From Sphingomonadaceae bacterium (GTDB taxonomy: Bacteria > Pseudomonadota > Alphaproteobacteria > Sphingomonadales > Sphingomonadaceae), in assembly GCA_024236195.1 (NCBI GenBank), contig JACKKZ010000002.1:434001-498000 (forward strand): a DNA stretch of 64,000 nt, in the 5' to 3' direction. Below are positions 27,064-35,415 of the stretch, piece by piece. Every line of letters begins with the position of its first letter. Positions within the stretch are counted from its first letter, which is position 1. Below the pieces are notes generated by a model. The model was not told the origin of the DNA. It saw nothing but the letters and a program-made list of their open reading frames with translations, and made no database searches. Both the position numbers and the translations under genes were made by a program.

Positions 27064-27065
27064 GC

Positions 27066-27356
27066 TTACTTCCGGTCCTGTTTGCCAAGGCGGCGCAACA
27101 ACAAGTCACGCGCCGCCGTCGCCGCATTGGCGGCATCGCTGGTTCCACCGCGGTCCGGGTGAACCCGCGAGATCAGCCGGCGATGTGCCTCGATAATGTC
27201 CTGGCGCGTTGCCGATCTGCTCACGCCCAGCAATTTGCGCGCGCGCGCTTCCTCTGCCGAAGCGCCCGTCCAGCCAGCCAGCTCCCATGGCCAGCAGCGC
27301 AGCAGCAGGCGGCAGGCAAGCGTCGCAACGATCAGGATCGTGACCAGCTTGCCCAC
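27066..27356 (-). CDS. Membrane-anchored DnaJ-domain protein
   Basis: A 96-residue J-protein. Residues 4-20 form one membrane helix, and the J domain follows at about 36-92 with the diagnostic HPD in AHRRLISRVHPDRGGT (near 57-72). It resembles TIM14/Pam18-type short J-proteins that recruit DnaK to a membrane. It lies between mipZ (six bases upstream) and the phosphomannomutase, in one minus-strand run. Confidence 0.85.
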   Translation of the reverse strand: MGKLVTILIVATLACRLLLRCWPWELAGWTGASAEEARARKLLGVSRSATRQDIIEAHRRLISRVHPDRGGTSDAANAATAARDLLLRRLGKQDRK

Positions 27357-27361
27357 GGCAA

Positions 27362-28177
27362 TCAGGCCGTTTCGCGCGCCTGAGGCGCAAGCTGTGCGGG
27401 CACCGGCAGATTGAGACTGGCGACCAGGCCGCGCAATTCCTGCCGCGCGACCAGATGGCTGGTCCCCAGTTCGCCCAGATGGCCCTTGTCCAGCAGGGTG
27501 AGGCCAGAGGGGAACAATTCACGATAGATGACCCGTTCCGACAATCCCTGTGCGACCCGGAAACCCACCCGCTTGGACAGTTCCGTCAACGCCTGTTCGA
27601 TGCGCGCCATGTTGCGCGCCTCGACATGACCGGTGCGGTTGCGCACCACCACCCAGTCCATCTGCCGCCGCTGTCCCTCCAGCGAGGCACGGCTGCGCTT
27701 GATCCGCGCTTCCCAGATCAGTTCGGCATAGAAGCTGAGCTTGCGCACCTTGAACGTTTCGGCATCGACCTGCCCGATCAGGTCGAAATCGACGAAACTG
27801 TCATTGAGTGGGGTGACCAGCGTATCCGCGCCGGTGGCCACATGGCGGGCGAAGGGATCGTCGCGCCCGGGCGTGTCGAATACGAGGAAATCCGCGCCCT
27901 GCCCGATCCGTTCCGCCGCCTCGTCAAGCTGTTGCACACTTTCGCCCGTGAACACGTCAAACGCGGCGCCCGGCAGGGAAATGCCGCGCCTGCGTTCGGT
28001 TTCCGTGCGGTTTTCCAGATAGCGGTAGAGCGTGCGCTGGCGCGGATCGAGATCGAGCGCGGCAACCTTCGCGCCCTGATAGGCCAGCGCGATGGCGATA
28101 TGCACCGCCGTGGTGGACTTGCCCGTGCCCCCTTTTTCATTGGCGAACACGATACGGTGAGGCGCAGGCTTGGACAC
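27362..28177 (-). CDS. mipZ: Division plane positioning ATPase MipZ (ParA family)
   Basis: A ParA-type ATPase of 271 residues. MipZ forms a gradient from the poles that blocks FtsZ assembly away from midcell. Motifs: deviant Walker A NEKGGTGKSTTAVH near 13-26, DLDPRQRTLYRYLENR near 45-60 (the DLDxRQRT form is typical of MipZ rather than Soj), and the Walker B region FDTPGRDD near 106. The GTG at 28177 is chosen to match family length (about 270); an upstream ATG at 28225 adds 16 residues. It is divergent from panC. Confidence 0.87.
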   Translation of the reverse strand: MSKPAPHRIVFANEKGGTGKSTTAVHIAIALAYQGAKVAALDLDPRQRTLYRYLENRTETERRRGISLPGAAFDVFTGESVQQLDEAAERIGQGADFLVFDTPGRDDPFARHVATGADTLVTPLNDSFVDFDLIGQVDAETFKVRKLSFYAELIWEARIKRSRASLEGQRRQMDWVVVRNRTGHVEARNMARIEQALTELSKRVGFRVAQGLSERVIYRELFPSGLTLLDKGHLGELGTSHLVARQELRGLVASLNLPVPAQLAPQARETA

Positions 28178-28265
28178 GGTGGACTGGTTCTTTCCGGCAT
28201 TGCAGACAGGTGGCCGCCACGGCAAAGTGGCGCATGTCCATTGCCATTATCGGAGCGTCGCGCCC

Positions 28266-29123
28266 ATGCAAACCGTCAATCGGCTGATTGCCCTTCGAGA
28301 AGCTGTGGAGAGTTTGCGCGCCGACGGCGAAATTGCCCTGGTTCCCACCATGGGTGCCCTGCATGAAGGCCATCTGACGCTGGTGCGCGAAGCGCGCAAA
28401 CGCGCCGCGCACACCGTGGTTTCAATCTTCGTCAATCCCACGCAATTCGGCCCGAACGAGGATCTGGACGCCTATCCGCGCCGGATGGCCGAAGATTCGC
28501 GCCTGCTGGAGGCGGAAGGGGTCGACCTGCTCTGGGCACCCACGGTCGACGAGGTCTATCCCGCCGGTTTCGCCAGTTCGATCAGGGTCGAGGGGGTGAG
28601 CGAAGGGCTATGTGGTGCCTCCCGCCCCGGCCATTTCGATGGTGTTGCAACTGTCGTGTGCAAACTGTTCAATCAGGTGCTGCCCGACCTGGCGCTGTTC
28701 GGCGAGAAGGACTGGCAGCAATTGGCGGTGATCCGCCGCATGGCGCGCGACCTTGACCTGACCCGGCCCCTTGTGAGCGACATCATTGGCGTCCCGACCG
28801 TACGCGAGGCAGACGGGCTCGCGATGAGTAGCCGCAATCGCTACCTCTCTCCGGAACAACGCCATCAGGCCGCGAGCTTGCCTGCTGCGATGAAACGAGC
28901 CATTGCAGCTCTTGAACGGGGTGACCGTGCCAGTGACGCGCTGGGGGAGCTGGAACAGAGCTTGTTTGCTAGCGGATTCGCTTCCGTGGACTATTCCGCC
29001 CTGGTTGATGCAGCGAGCCTCGCGCCGCTCAGTGCGCTAGGCAATAGCCCGGCTCGCTTGCTGGTGGCAGCCCGTATCGGCGGAACACGTCTGATCGACA
29101 ATATGGCGGTCGGCCCAGCCTAG
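28266..29123 (+). CDS. panC: Pantothenate synthetase
   Basis: Joins pantoate and beta-alanine with ATP to form pantothenate for CoA synthesis. The 285 residues contain PTMGALHEGHL near 27-37 (HIGH-type motif), FVNPTQFGPNEDL near 58-70, LFGEKDWQQL near 146, and the KMSKS-type MSSRNRYLS near 184. The ATG at 28266 gives the family start; earlier codons in the frame overlap the mipZ promoter. Its TAG stop shares four bases (CTAG) with the convergent glpD stop. Confidence 0.96.
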   Translation: MQTVNRLIALREAVESLRADGEIALVPTMGALHEGHLTLVREARKRAAHTVVSIFVNPTQFGPNEDLDAYPRRMAEDSRLLEAEGVDLLWAPTVDEVYPAGFASSIRVEGVSEGLCGASRPGHFDGVATVVCKLFNQVLPDLALFGEKDWQQLAVIRRMARDLDLTRPLVSDIIGVPTVREADGLAMSSRNRYLSPEQRHQAASLPAAMKRAIAALERGDRASDALGELEQSLFASGFASVDYSALVDAASLAPLSALGNSPARLLVAARIGGTRLIDNMAVGPA

Positions 29124-30613
29124 GCGGCGAGATAGTCCTCAAGCGCCGCCACTTGCGTGGCATCGAAGAACAGCCCCAGCTTGCTCCTCCGCCAGAGAAT
29201 GTCCGCGGCAGTCCTTGCCCATTCGCAGCTTACCAAATGATCCACTTCCCGCGCGCTCAGCCCATGGCCGAAATCCTGCCCAAGATCGGTGCGTTGCTGC
29301 GCGCCCGACAGTATTTCGAAAGCTATCGTCCCATAAGCGCGGACCAATCGCTGCGCTTCGCGGTCTGACAGGAACGGGTGCGCAGCCTGCAAGCGCGCAA
29401 CCAGGGCGCCTGCCCCGTCTTTGGGGAAATCCCCGCCCGGCAATGGCGCGCTGCCGGTCCAGTCTCCGCCTTGCAAGCTCTGGCAATGCGGCAGCAAACG
29501 ATCCACTGCCACTGCTGCAAGGTGGCGGAAACTGGTAATCTTGCCGCCAAAGACGGAAAGCAGCACCGGCACTTCGTGCCCGCCGTCCAGCTCCATCCGG
29601 TAGCCGCGGGTAGCCGCCTCTGGCCGTCCATACCCGTCATCAACCAGCGCGCGGACACCGGAATAGGTCCAGACAACATCATCGGGTGTAATCTGCTGCT
29701 GGAAATAGCCATTCACCCCGTCACAGAGATAGAGGATTTCTGCCTCACTGGCATGAATATCATCGAGCGAGCCGGAATGATCGGCATCAGTCGTCCCAAC
29801 CAGCGTGAAATCATCCTGATAGGGTATGGCAAAGAAAATCCGGCCATCCGGGAACTGGAAGAAATAGGCATTGGGATGGTCGAACAATCTGGGCACGATG
29901 ATATGTGACCCGCGCACCAGCCGCATGCGGTTGCTCGTATGCACGCCGGACAGGCCGACGATATCGAGCACGGAAGGCCCCGCAGCGTTGACCACCGCCT
30001 TGGCGCGGAATTGCTCGCCGCCCGCAGAAATGCACCAGTGATCCCCGGCTCGCTCCATTGCAGTCACCGGGCAATGGGTGCGAATATGCGCACCGCGATT
30101 TGCCGCATCGCGCGCATTGAGCACCACCAGCCGCGCATCGTCGACCCAGCAATCGGAATAGGCGAAGGCTGTGCGGAATTGCTCTTGCAGCGGCACACCC
30201 GCTTCGTGCATGGCAAGACTAACCGTTTCGGTTGGCGGCAGGTCTTTTCGTCCGCCAATATGGTCATATAGGAACAGCCCCAGCCGCAAGAGCCAGCGTG
30301 GGCGCAGCCCCTTGCGATGCGGCAGGATAAAGCGCATCGGCCAGATAATATGCGGCGCAATGCTCCAGAGAAGCTCGCGCTCCCCAAGGGCCTCACGGAC
30401 CAGCGCGAATTCGTAATGCTCCAGATAGCGCAGCCCGCCATGGATCAGCTTGGTCGAGGCAGAGGAGGTGCCGCTGGCCAGATCGCCTTTCTCCAGCAGC
30501 AGGACTTTCGCCCCGCGGCCGGCCGCATCGCGCGCAATCCCCGCGCCATTCACGCCGCCGCCGATCACCGCAATATCGTATGCAATGCTCTCACTAGTCA
30601 TGGGCACAGGCAT
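29120..30613 (-). CDS. glpD: Aerobic glycerol-3-phosphate dehydrogenase
   Basis: Membrane-associated flavoenzyme oxidising glycerol 3-phosphate to dihydroxyacetone phosphate and passing electrons to quinone. The 497 residues hold the FAD site VIGGGVNGAGIARDAAGRG near 16-34, the family signature GGLRYLEHYEF near 59-69, and the C-terminal GlpD domain from about 375. Starts at 30613 (MPVPMTSE) and 30601 (MTSE) are both possible; neither has a clear Shine-Dalgarno. No glpK or glpF lies nearby. Confidence 0.95.
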   Translation of the reverse strand: MPVPMTSESIAYDIAVIGGGVNGAGIARDAAGRGAKVLLLEKGDLASGTSSASTKLIHGGLRYLEHYEFALVREALGERELLWSIAPHIIWPMRFILPHRKGLRPRWLLRLGLFLYDHIGGRKDLPPTETVSLAMHEAGVPLQEQFRTAFAYSDCWVDDARLVVLNARDAANRGAHIRTHCPVTAMERAGDHWCISAGGEQFRAKAVVNAAGPSVLDIVGLSGVHTSNRMRLVRGSHIIVPRLFDHPNAYFFQFPDGRIFFAIPYQDDFTLVGTTDADHSGSLDDIHASEAEILYLCDGVNGYFQQQITPDDVVWTYSGVRALVDDGYGRPEAATRGYRMELDGGHEVPVLLSVFGGKITSFRHLAAVAVDRLLPHCQSLQGGDWTGSAPLPGGDFPKDGAGALVARLQAAHPFLSDREAQRLVRAYGTIAFEILSGAQQRTDLGQDFGHGLSAREVDHLVSCEWARTAADILWRRSKLGLFFDATQVAALEDYLAA

Positions 30614-30840
30614 AGAGGATCAGGCCATTGAGCCAAGGCCGCCGCAAGAGGGTCTGGCCCGAATGCGCCCCGCTGGTGCTCATTGGCCACATCGCCTCGC
30701 CTGGCCGCCTCCACTTTGCCCGTGCCCGGCGCATATTCGCCGAAAGTGGCAAGGGATCGCTCCTTCGCAGTTTGGCACTTGCCGATCCCGCCATAGCCGA
30801 CCGATTGGTTGAAACACGCCAGAGCTGAAGTCGATACGGC

Positions 30841-32742
30841 CTAGGGTCCGGACACCCAATATAGCTCATCCAGGGCAATCACGCCCGTCAATGTTCCGGA
30901 CCCCGCCCCCGGAGCGAACACCAGCATTGGCCGCGCGGGCAGGCCCTGCTTACCCGCCGGGATTGCCAGCTCCATCCGGAAGCTGGTCCATTCTCCTGCC
31001 CGAACCGGGATTACCTGATCGCCCGTTTCCGCCTGTGCGTTTGCCAGGGCATCCATCCGCCCGACACCGGCTTCGCGATACTGCATCGCCATGCGCAGCT
31101 GGATGGCCTGTGGTGCCCAGATCATCCCGCAAACCGTGATGCGGTTACCGCCAACAGAGCGAAAGAACGTTGCTGGCTGGAGCGATAGTTGGGTTGCAGC
31201 TTCTTGCGGCTCCAGCTGCAATGTTGTGCCACCCGTGCCATGGAAGTGGTAGCCAAGGACTCCATCGGCGAGTTTGAGCGTCCGGTCACTGGCATCGCCA
31301 AAGGCCGCAGATTCAAAATCGCCTGCGGGAAACAGTAATTGGCCGCTATTGCCGCAATTTCCCATGTCCGGCGGCACCGGATCGGCGACAGAATGCGCCA
31401 TGCCAGGCAGCAACAGCCCATGCCCGCCACTACGTCTGACAAAAGTTCCGCGCCGCGCAGAAAGCTGCGTGACCCGGTCCAGCACTGCTTCACGCATGGA
31501 CCCGACAGCCGGCACTGGCCGGTATTCGAGTATCCGCAAGGGAATGATCTCGGCCCGCACGACTTTGCCATTATCGAGCCATGCCTTGAGGGCAAAGGCG
31601 GCCTGGGTTTCGGGGAAATATTGGTCGAACAGGAAATTGCCCATGGAATAGGCAATCAGGCTGCCGCGATAGAATTCCAGTCCATGGGTAACATGGGGGT
31701 GATGCGATGCGACCAGGGCAGCCCCTGATTCCACCGCCAGCTTCACCCGTCTCTCGCTCTCCGGCGTTGGCTCGTCGCTATATTCCATGCTGCCATGATA
31801 TTGCGCGATCACTATCCGCCCGGCAGCTGTTTCGCGAGCCACCGTTGCCGCAATATTGGCATCGCTGCCAAATGCGGCACCGCCCTTTCCCGGTTCGGCT
31901 ACCTGGTTAGGTGTAACGCGCCCTTTCCATCCGACATAGCCGAGCAAGGACAGATCCTGGCCCTGCACAGTCAGGCGAGACGCCCGCAAAGCTTCCTCTT
32001 CCGCCATGCCGGCACCGGACCAGGCCAGCCCAACCCGGTCCAGCGCGGCCACGGTGGTTGCAATGCCCTGATCAAGGTAGTCATAGCTATGGTTATTGCC
32101 CAAGGTGACATAGTCTACACCTACTTGCTTGAGCGCGTCTGCCAGCTCCGCAGGGCTGAAAAAGACCACCATTTTGGGCGGAGCATTGCCAGTATCACGG
32201 CCTGCCAGAACAGTTTCGAGATTGACCGAGGCAAGGTCTGACCCCTCCAGGTAGGGGCGCATGGGATCGAGCAGCCGGACGACGTCAGCTTGCGCATTGG
32301 CAGGATCGACCAATTGCCGTTCACCCCAGATCGGGTCGCTGAAGCGGCGCCCTGCCATCACGTCCCCGGCGAAAAACAGTTCCACCCGGCCTGCCTTGCG
32401 GGCAACCACCTGGATAGCCGGAAGCTGCAGGCATTCGCAATCAGGCCGATAAAGCTCTTTGATGCCGAAGGTCTGAACCGCTGGATAGATAGCCGGGCCA
32501 CTGATGCGGATGCGGTAATGGGAAGCAGTCTCGACATTGGCGACATACCGTCCGTCTGCGCCTACAATGGTGTCGGCTTCGTTGATTTCGACAGCAAGTC
32601 CCGATGCAGCAATCCCGTCAAAAGACGTATCGACCTGTCCGCTCGCCTGCAGCGGCGTGTTCGGCTCTTCAGCATACGCCCCCGCCACCGGCGTTGCGAC
32701 AGCCAGCAACAAAGCAAATTGGGAGAGGAAAACTCGCTGCAT
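30841..32742 (-). CDS. CapA-family (PGA_cap) secreted protein with extra domains
   Basis: A 633-residue exported protein with a signal peptide (residues 1-24). The central PGA_cap domain (about 115-425) has the metallophosphoesterase-like motifs FFAGDVMAGRRF, ASVNLET, LGNNHSYDY, and HHPHVTHGLEFYRGSLIAYS with GNFLFDQ. CapA/PgsA proteins take part in poly-gamma-glutamate capsule handling. It also has an N-terminal ~90-residue beta domain (carboxypeptidase-regulatory-like) and a C-terminal ~190-residue beta-rich domain resembling a carbohydrate-binding module. It is divergent from dadA. Synthesis partners CapB/CapC are not present. Confidence 0.85.
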   Translation of the reverse strand: MQRVFLSQFALLLAVATPVAGAYAEEPNTPLQASGQVDTSFDGIAASGLAVEINEADTIVGADGRYVANVETASHYRIRISGPAIYPAVQTFGIKELYRPDCECLQLPAIQVVARKAGRVELFFAGDVMAGRRFSDPIWGERQLVDPANAQADVVRLLDPMRPYLEGSDLASVNLETVLAGRDTGNAPPKMVVFFSPAELADALKQVGVDYVTLGNNHSYDYLDQGIATTVAALDRVGLAWSGAGMAEEEALRASRLTVQGQDLSLLGYVGWKGRVTPNQVAEPGKGGAAFGSDANIAATVARETAAGRIVIAQYHGSMEYSDEPTPESERRVKLAVESGAALVASHHPHVTHGLEFYRGSLIAYSMGNFLFDQYFPETQAAFALKAWLDNGKVVRAEIIPLRILEYRPVPAVGSMREAVLDRVTQLSARRGTFVRRSGGHGLLLPGMAHSVADPVPPDMGNCGNSGQLLFPAGDFESAAFGDASDRTLKLADGVLGYHFHGTGGTTLQLEPQEAATQLSLQPATFFRSVGGNRITVCGMIWAPQAIQLRMAMQYREAGVGRMDALANAQAETGDQVIPVRAGEWTSFRMELAIPAGKQGLPARPMLVFAPGAGSGTLTGVIALDELYWVSGP

Positions 32743-32896
32743 TGAGTGCCCCTGATATGCGTTTCCAGACGGGCCATCATCAATTGGCTGAGCCGCCCTG
32801 TCGAGCGCAAACCACGCCTATCCCCATAAGTGCAGGCTATAGGGAACATGCCACAATATCGTGGCCAGTGCCCTACAGCCCGTCCACCATGCAAGC

Positions 32897-34129
32897 ATGG
32901 AAGGGGCACGCAAGGCACTGATCATCGGGGGCGGGATAATTGGCGTGACCAGCGCCTATACTCTTGCCCGCAACGGCTGGGCTGTAACAATCCTCGACCG
33001 CGAGCCGCGCGTAGCGATGGGCGCTTCACTCGGCAATGGGCGGCAACTGAGTTACAGCCACACCAATGCGCTGGCAGGCCCCGGCCTGATTCCGCGTATG
33101 CCCGCCCAATTGCTGGGAATGGATGATGCCTTCCGCATCAGCCTGCGGCCCAGCCTGCCACTATTTGCGTGGCTGGTGCGTTTCCTTTGCAATTGCACCC
33201 ACGGTGCATTTCGCGCCAACACGCTGGCCTGCCTGCAACTTGCGCAGGAATCGCGCGCTGCGCTGGACGAGCTGCTGGAAACCCATGACATAGGTTTCGA
33301 ACGCCGCCGGGCGGGCAAGCTGGTGCTGCTACGCAGCAACCGCGAGTTGGCGGCAGCGCAAGGTTCCGCAGCCTTGCGCCAGGCTGCAGGTGCCAGACTG
33401 GCCCTCCTCACTCCGGAACAGGCGCTGGAAATCGAACCAGCCCTGATCCAAGCGGGAGGCCCCTTGGTCGGGGCAATCCATTCACCGGATGACGAGACCG
33501 GCAATTGCAGCCTGTTTGCCGATGAATTGCTGGCCAAATTGCAAGCTCATTACGGAGTAGATTTCCTGCCCCGCGAAGAGGCAAGGGCAATCACCCGTAA
33601 TGGCGGAGCCTGGCATGTCACCCTTGGCAGCGGAAAATCACTGGAGTGCGAACGGCTGGTGCTCGCCACCGGGCATGAAGCCAACAAGCTGCTCCGTCCG
33701 CTCCGGCTGGGCCTGCCGATCCAGTCAATGAAGGGCTATTCCTTTACCGCACCCACAGGGCCGTCGGCCCCCGTCATTTCTGTAACCGACAATTCTCGGC
33801 GGATTGTATTTACCAATCTTGGAGGGCGCATGCTGGTGGCAGGGATCGCTGATATGGGCAATGCCAGCGCGCAAGTTGACGCGCGCCGCCTGGAGACCAT
33901 GCGCCAAGCCGCGCAGGCATCACTACCCCATGCAGCAGACTATGATGCGATGGAAAGCGGTTGGGCGGGCCATCGCCCGATGACACCCAATTCACTGCCT
34001 ATCATTCGCGAATTGGCGCCCGGCCTCATGGCAAATCTGGGCCACGGCATGCTTGGCTGGACGCTGGCGATGGGGTCTGCCGAACGGCTCGCCCGCATGG
34101 TCGGGCCGCCCGGTCAGAACAGCAACTAG
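32897..34129 (+). CDS. dadA: D-amino acid dehydrogenase (DadA-like FAD oxidoreductase)
   Basis: A flavoenzyme of 410 residues likely oxidising D-amino acids to 2-oxo acids at the inner membrane. The FAD-binding ALIIGGGIIGVTSAYTLA begins at residue 8. The DadA hallmark ASLGNGRQLSYSH lies near 43-55, and the C-terminal segment WAGHRPMTPNSLPIIRE near 364 fits the family. The start at 32897 (MEGARKALIIGGG) is chosen for family fit; the frame extends 12 codons upstream. It is convergent with the symporter gene across a shared hairpin. Confidence 0.88.
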   Translation: MEGARKALIIGGGIIGVTSAYTLARNGWAVTILDREPRVAMGASLGNGRQLSYSHTNALAGPGLIPRMPAQLLGMDDAFRISLRPSLPLFAWLVRFLCNCTHGAFRANTLACLQLAQESRAALDELLETHDIGFERRRAGKLVLLRSNRELAAAQGSAALRQAAGARLALLTPEQALEIEPALIQAGGPLVGAIHSPDDETGNCSLFADELLAKLQAHYGVDFLPREEARAITRNGGAWHVTLGSGKSLECERLVLATGHEANKLLRPLRLGLPIQSMKGYSFTAPTGPSAPVISVTDNSRRIVFTNLGGRMLVAGIADMGNASAQVDARRLETMRQAAQASLPHAADYDAMESGWAGHRPMTPNSLPIIRELAPGLMANLGHGMLGWTLAMGSAERLARMVGPPGQNSN

Positions 34130-34160
34130 AGCCTGTTCTGGTTAGTCGGACAGGCTCTAG
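34126..34160. terminator. Bidirectional hairpin terminator between dadA and symporter
   Basis: CTAGAGCCTGT (34126-34136) pairs perfectly with ACAGGCTCTAG (34150-34160), extendable by two pairs. Both stop codons (TAG) lie inside the outer ends of the stem. There is no long U tract on either side. Confidence 0.7.
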
Positions 34161-35404
34161 ACATCGTCTGCCGAGACAAATTCCTCGACGTCGATCTCGC
34201 CTGCCATCCGCCCTACTGCCACGGCCACTACGGCATCGCCCGTGACATTGGTCATGGTCCGCATCATGTCGAGCGGGTGGTTGATCGCCGCAACGAATGC
34301 GATGGTTTCCAGCGGAACACCGATGGAAGTCAGGACCAAGCTCATCATAATCAGGCCAGCACCCGGCACCCCTGCCGTCCCGATTGCGCCCAGCGTCGCG
34401 GTAAGTGCGATCATAAGGTAAGACATCCAGGTGAGTTCCACCCCGAAGGCCTGCGCTCCGAACACGGCGATCACGCCCAGATACATGGCCGTGCCGTTCA
34501 TGTTGACAGTCGCCCCCAGCGCAATGGCAAAGCTCGATATCGCTTTGGACACGCCGAGGTTGCGCTGCACACAGCGCAAGGTAACCGGCAGGGTCGCGTT
34601 GGAAGAAGCGGTGGAGAATGCGACAGCCTGAGCATCGACAATGCCGCGATAGAAATCAATCGTGGGCAAGCGGGCAATGAAGCGCAGGATCGCGGGATAG
34701 ACCAGCAGCAGGATAATCGCGCAGCCGCCGTAATTGAGCGCCACCAGCTTTGCCAGCGGGATCAGGGCGTCAAAGCCGAAAGTGCCCGCTACCCACGCCA
34801 TCAGCGCAAAGACGCCGAAAGGCGTGAATTCCATCACGATGATGGTGAGCCGCTGCATAACCGCAGAAACCGCCTCTACCCCGCGCACCAGCGGTCGGGC
34901 CTCTTCCCCGCTCATCAGCATGGCCATGCCAAACAGCAGCGCGAAGATAATGACCGGCAGGATCTGCCCCTGCGCCATCGACATGATCGGATTTTCGGGG
35001 ACCATGGAAATGACCATGTCCACCAGCGACTGATCGGGCCGTTCGGGCATACTGGCGCCGGATGGCAGGGTGATGGTCAGCCCGGCACCGGGCTGCACGA
35101 TGCTTGCCAGCACCATGCCAAGCGTGACGGCAATAATGGCTGTTACCATGAACAACGCCATGGCCCGGATCCCGACCGCACCAAGTTTGCGCATATCACC
35201 AATCGCCGCCACCCCGCCGACCAGCGAGAAGAAGATCAGCGGCACAACCAGCATCTTGATCAGGCGGATGAACAGGTCCCCGACCCATTTGATCGCCACG
35301 ATATCCTGCTGGAACACCAGCCCGGCGGCGATCCCCAGCACCAGTGCCAACAGCACCCGCTTCCACAAAGCGGTCCCGAACCAGGCCATGGCCAGCTTGC
35401 CCAT
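34157..35404 (-). CDS. Dicarboxylate/amino acid:cation symporter (DAACS family)
   Basis: Inner-membrane Na+- or H+-coupled importer of 415 residues related to GltP and DctA. Family motifs: the serine-containing hairpin STASSNATLPVTL near 265-277, the NMNGTAMY cation-binding motif near 300 (NMDGT type), and GTAGVPGAGLIMM near 342-354. Substrates in this family are glutamate, aspartate, C4-dicarboxylates or small neutral amino acids. It is the last gene of the TonB receptor operon, 11 bases after D-aminoacylase. Confidence 0.92.
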   Translation of the reverse strand: MGKLAMAWFGTALWKRVLLALVLGIAAGLVFQQDIVAIKWVGDLFIRLIKMLVVPLIFFSLVGGVAAIGDMRKLGAVGIRAMALFMVTAIIAVTLGMVLASIVQPGAGLTITLPSGASMPERPDQSLVDMVISMVPENPIMSMAQGQILPVIIFALLFGMAMLMSGEEARPLVRGVEAVSAVMQRLTIIVMEFTPFGVFALMAWVAGTFGFDALIPLAKLVALNYGGCAIILLLVYPAILRFIARLPTIDFYRGIVDAQAVAFSTASSNATLPVTLRCVQRNLGVSKAISSFAIALGATVNMNGTAMYLGVIAVFGAQAFGVELTWMSYLMIALTATLGAIGTAGVPGAGLIMMSLVLTSIGVPLETIAFVAAINHPLDMMRTMTNVTGDAVVAVAVGRMAGEIDVEEFVSADDV

Positions 35405-35415
35405 TGGCTATCCCC

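Noticed and set aside
30628..30828. Open frame of 66 codons from a TTG between glpD and the CapA-like gene
   Set aside because: Basic composition without a recognisable domain, TTG start and no convincing ribosome site; an overlapping minus-strand frame is equally open. Treated as noncoding.
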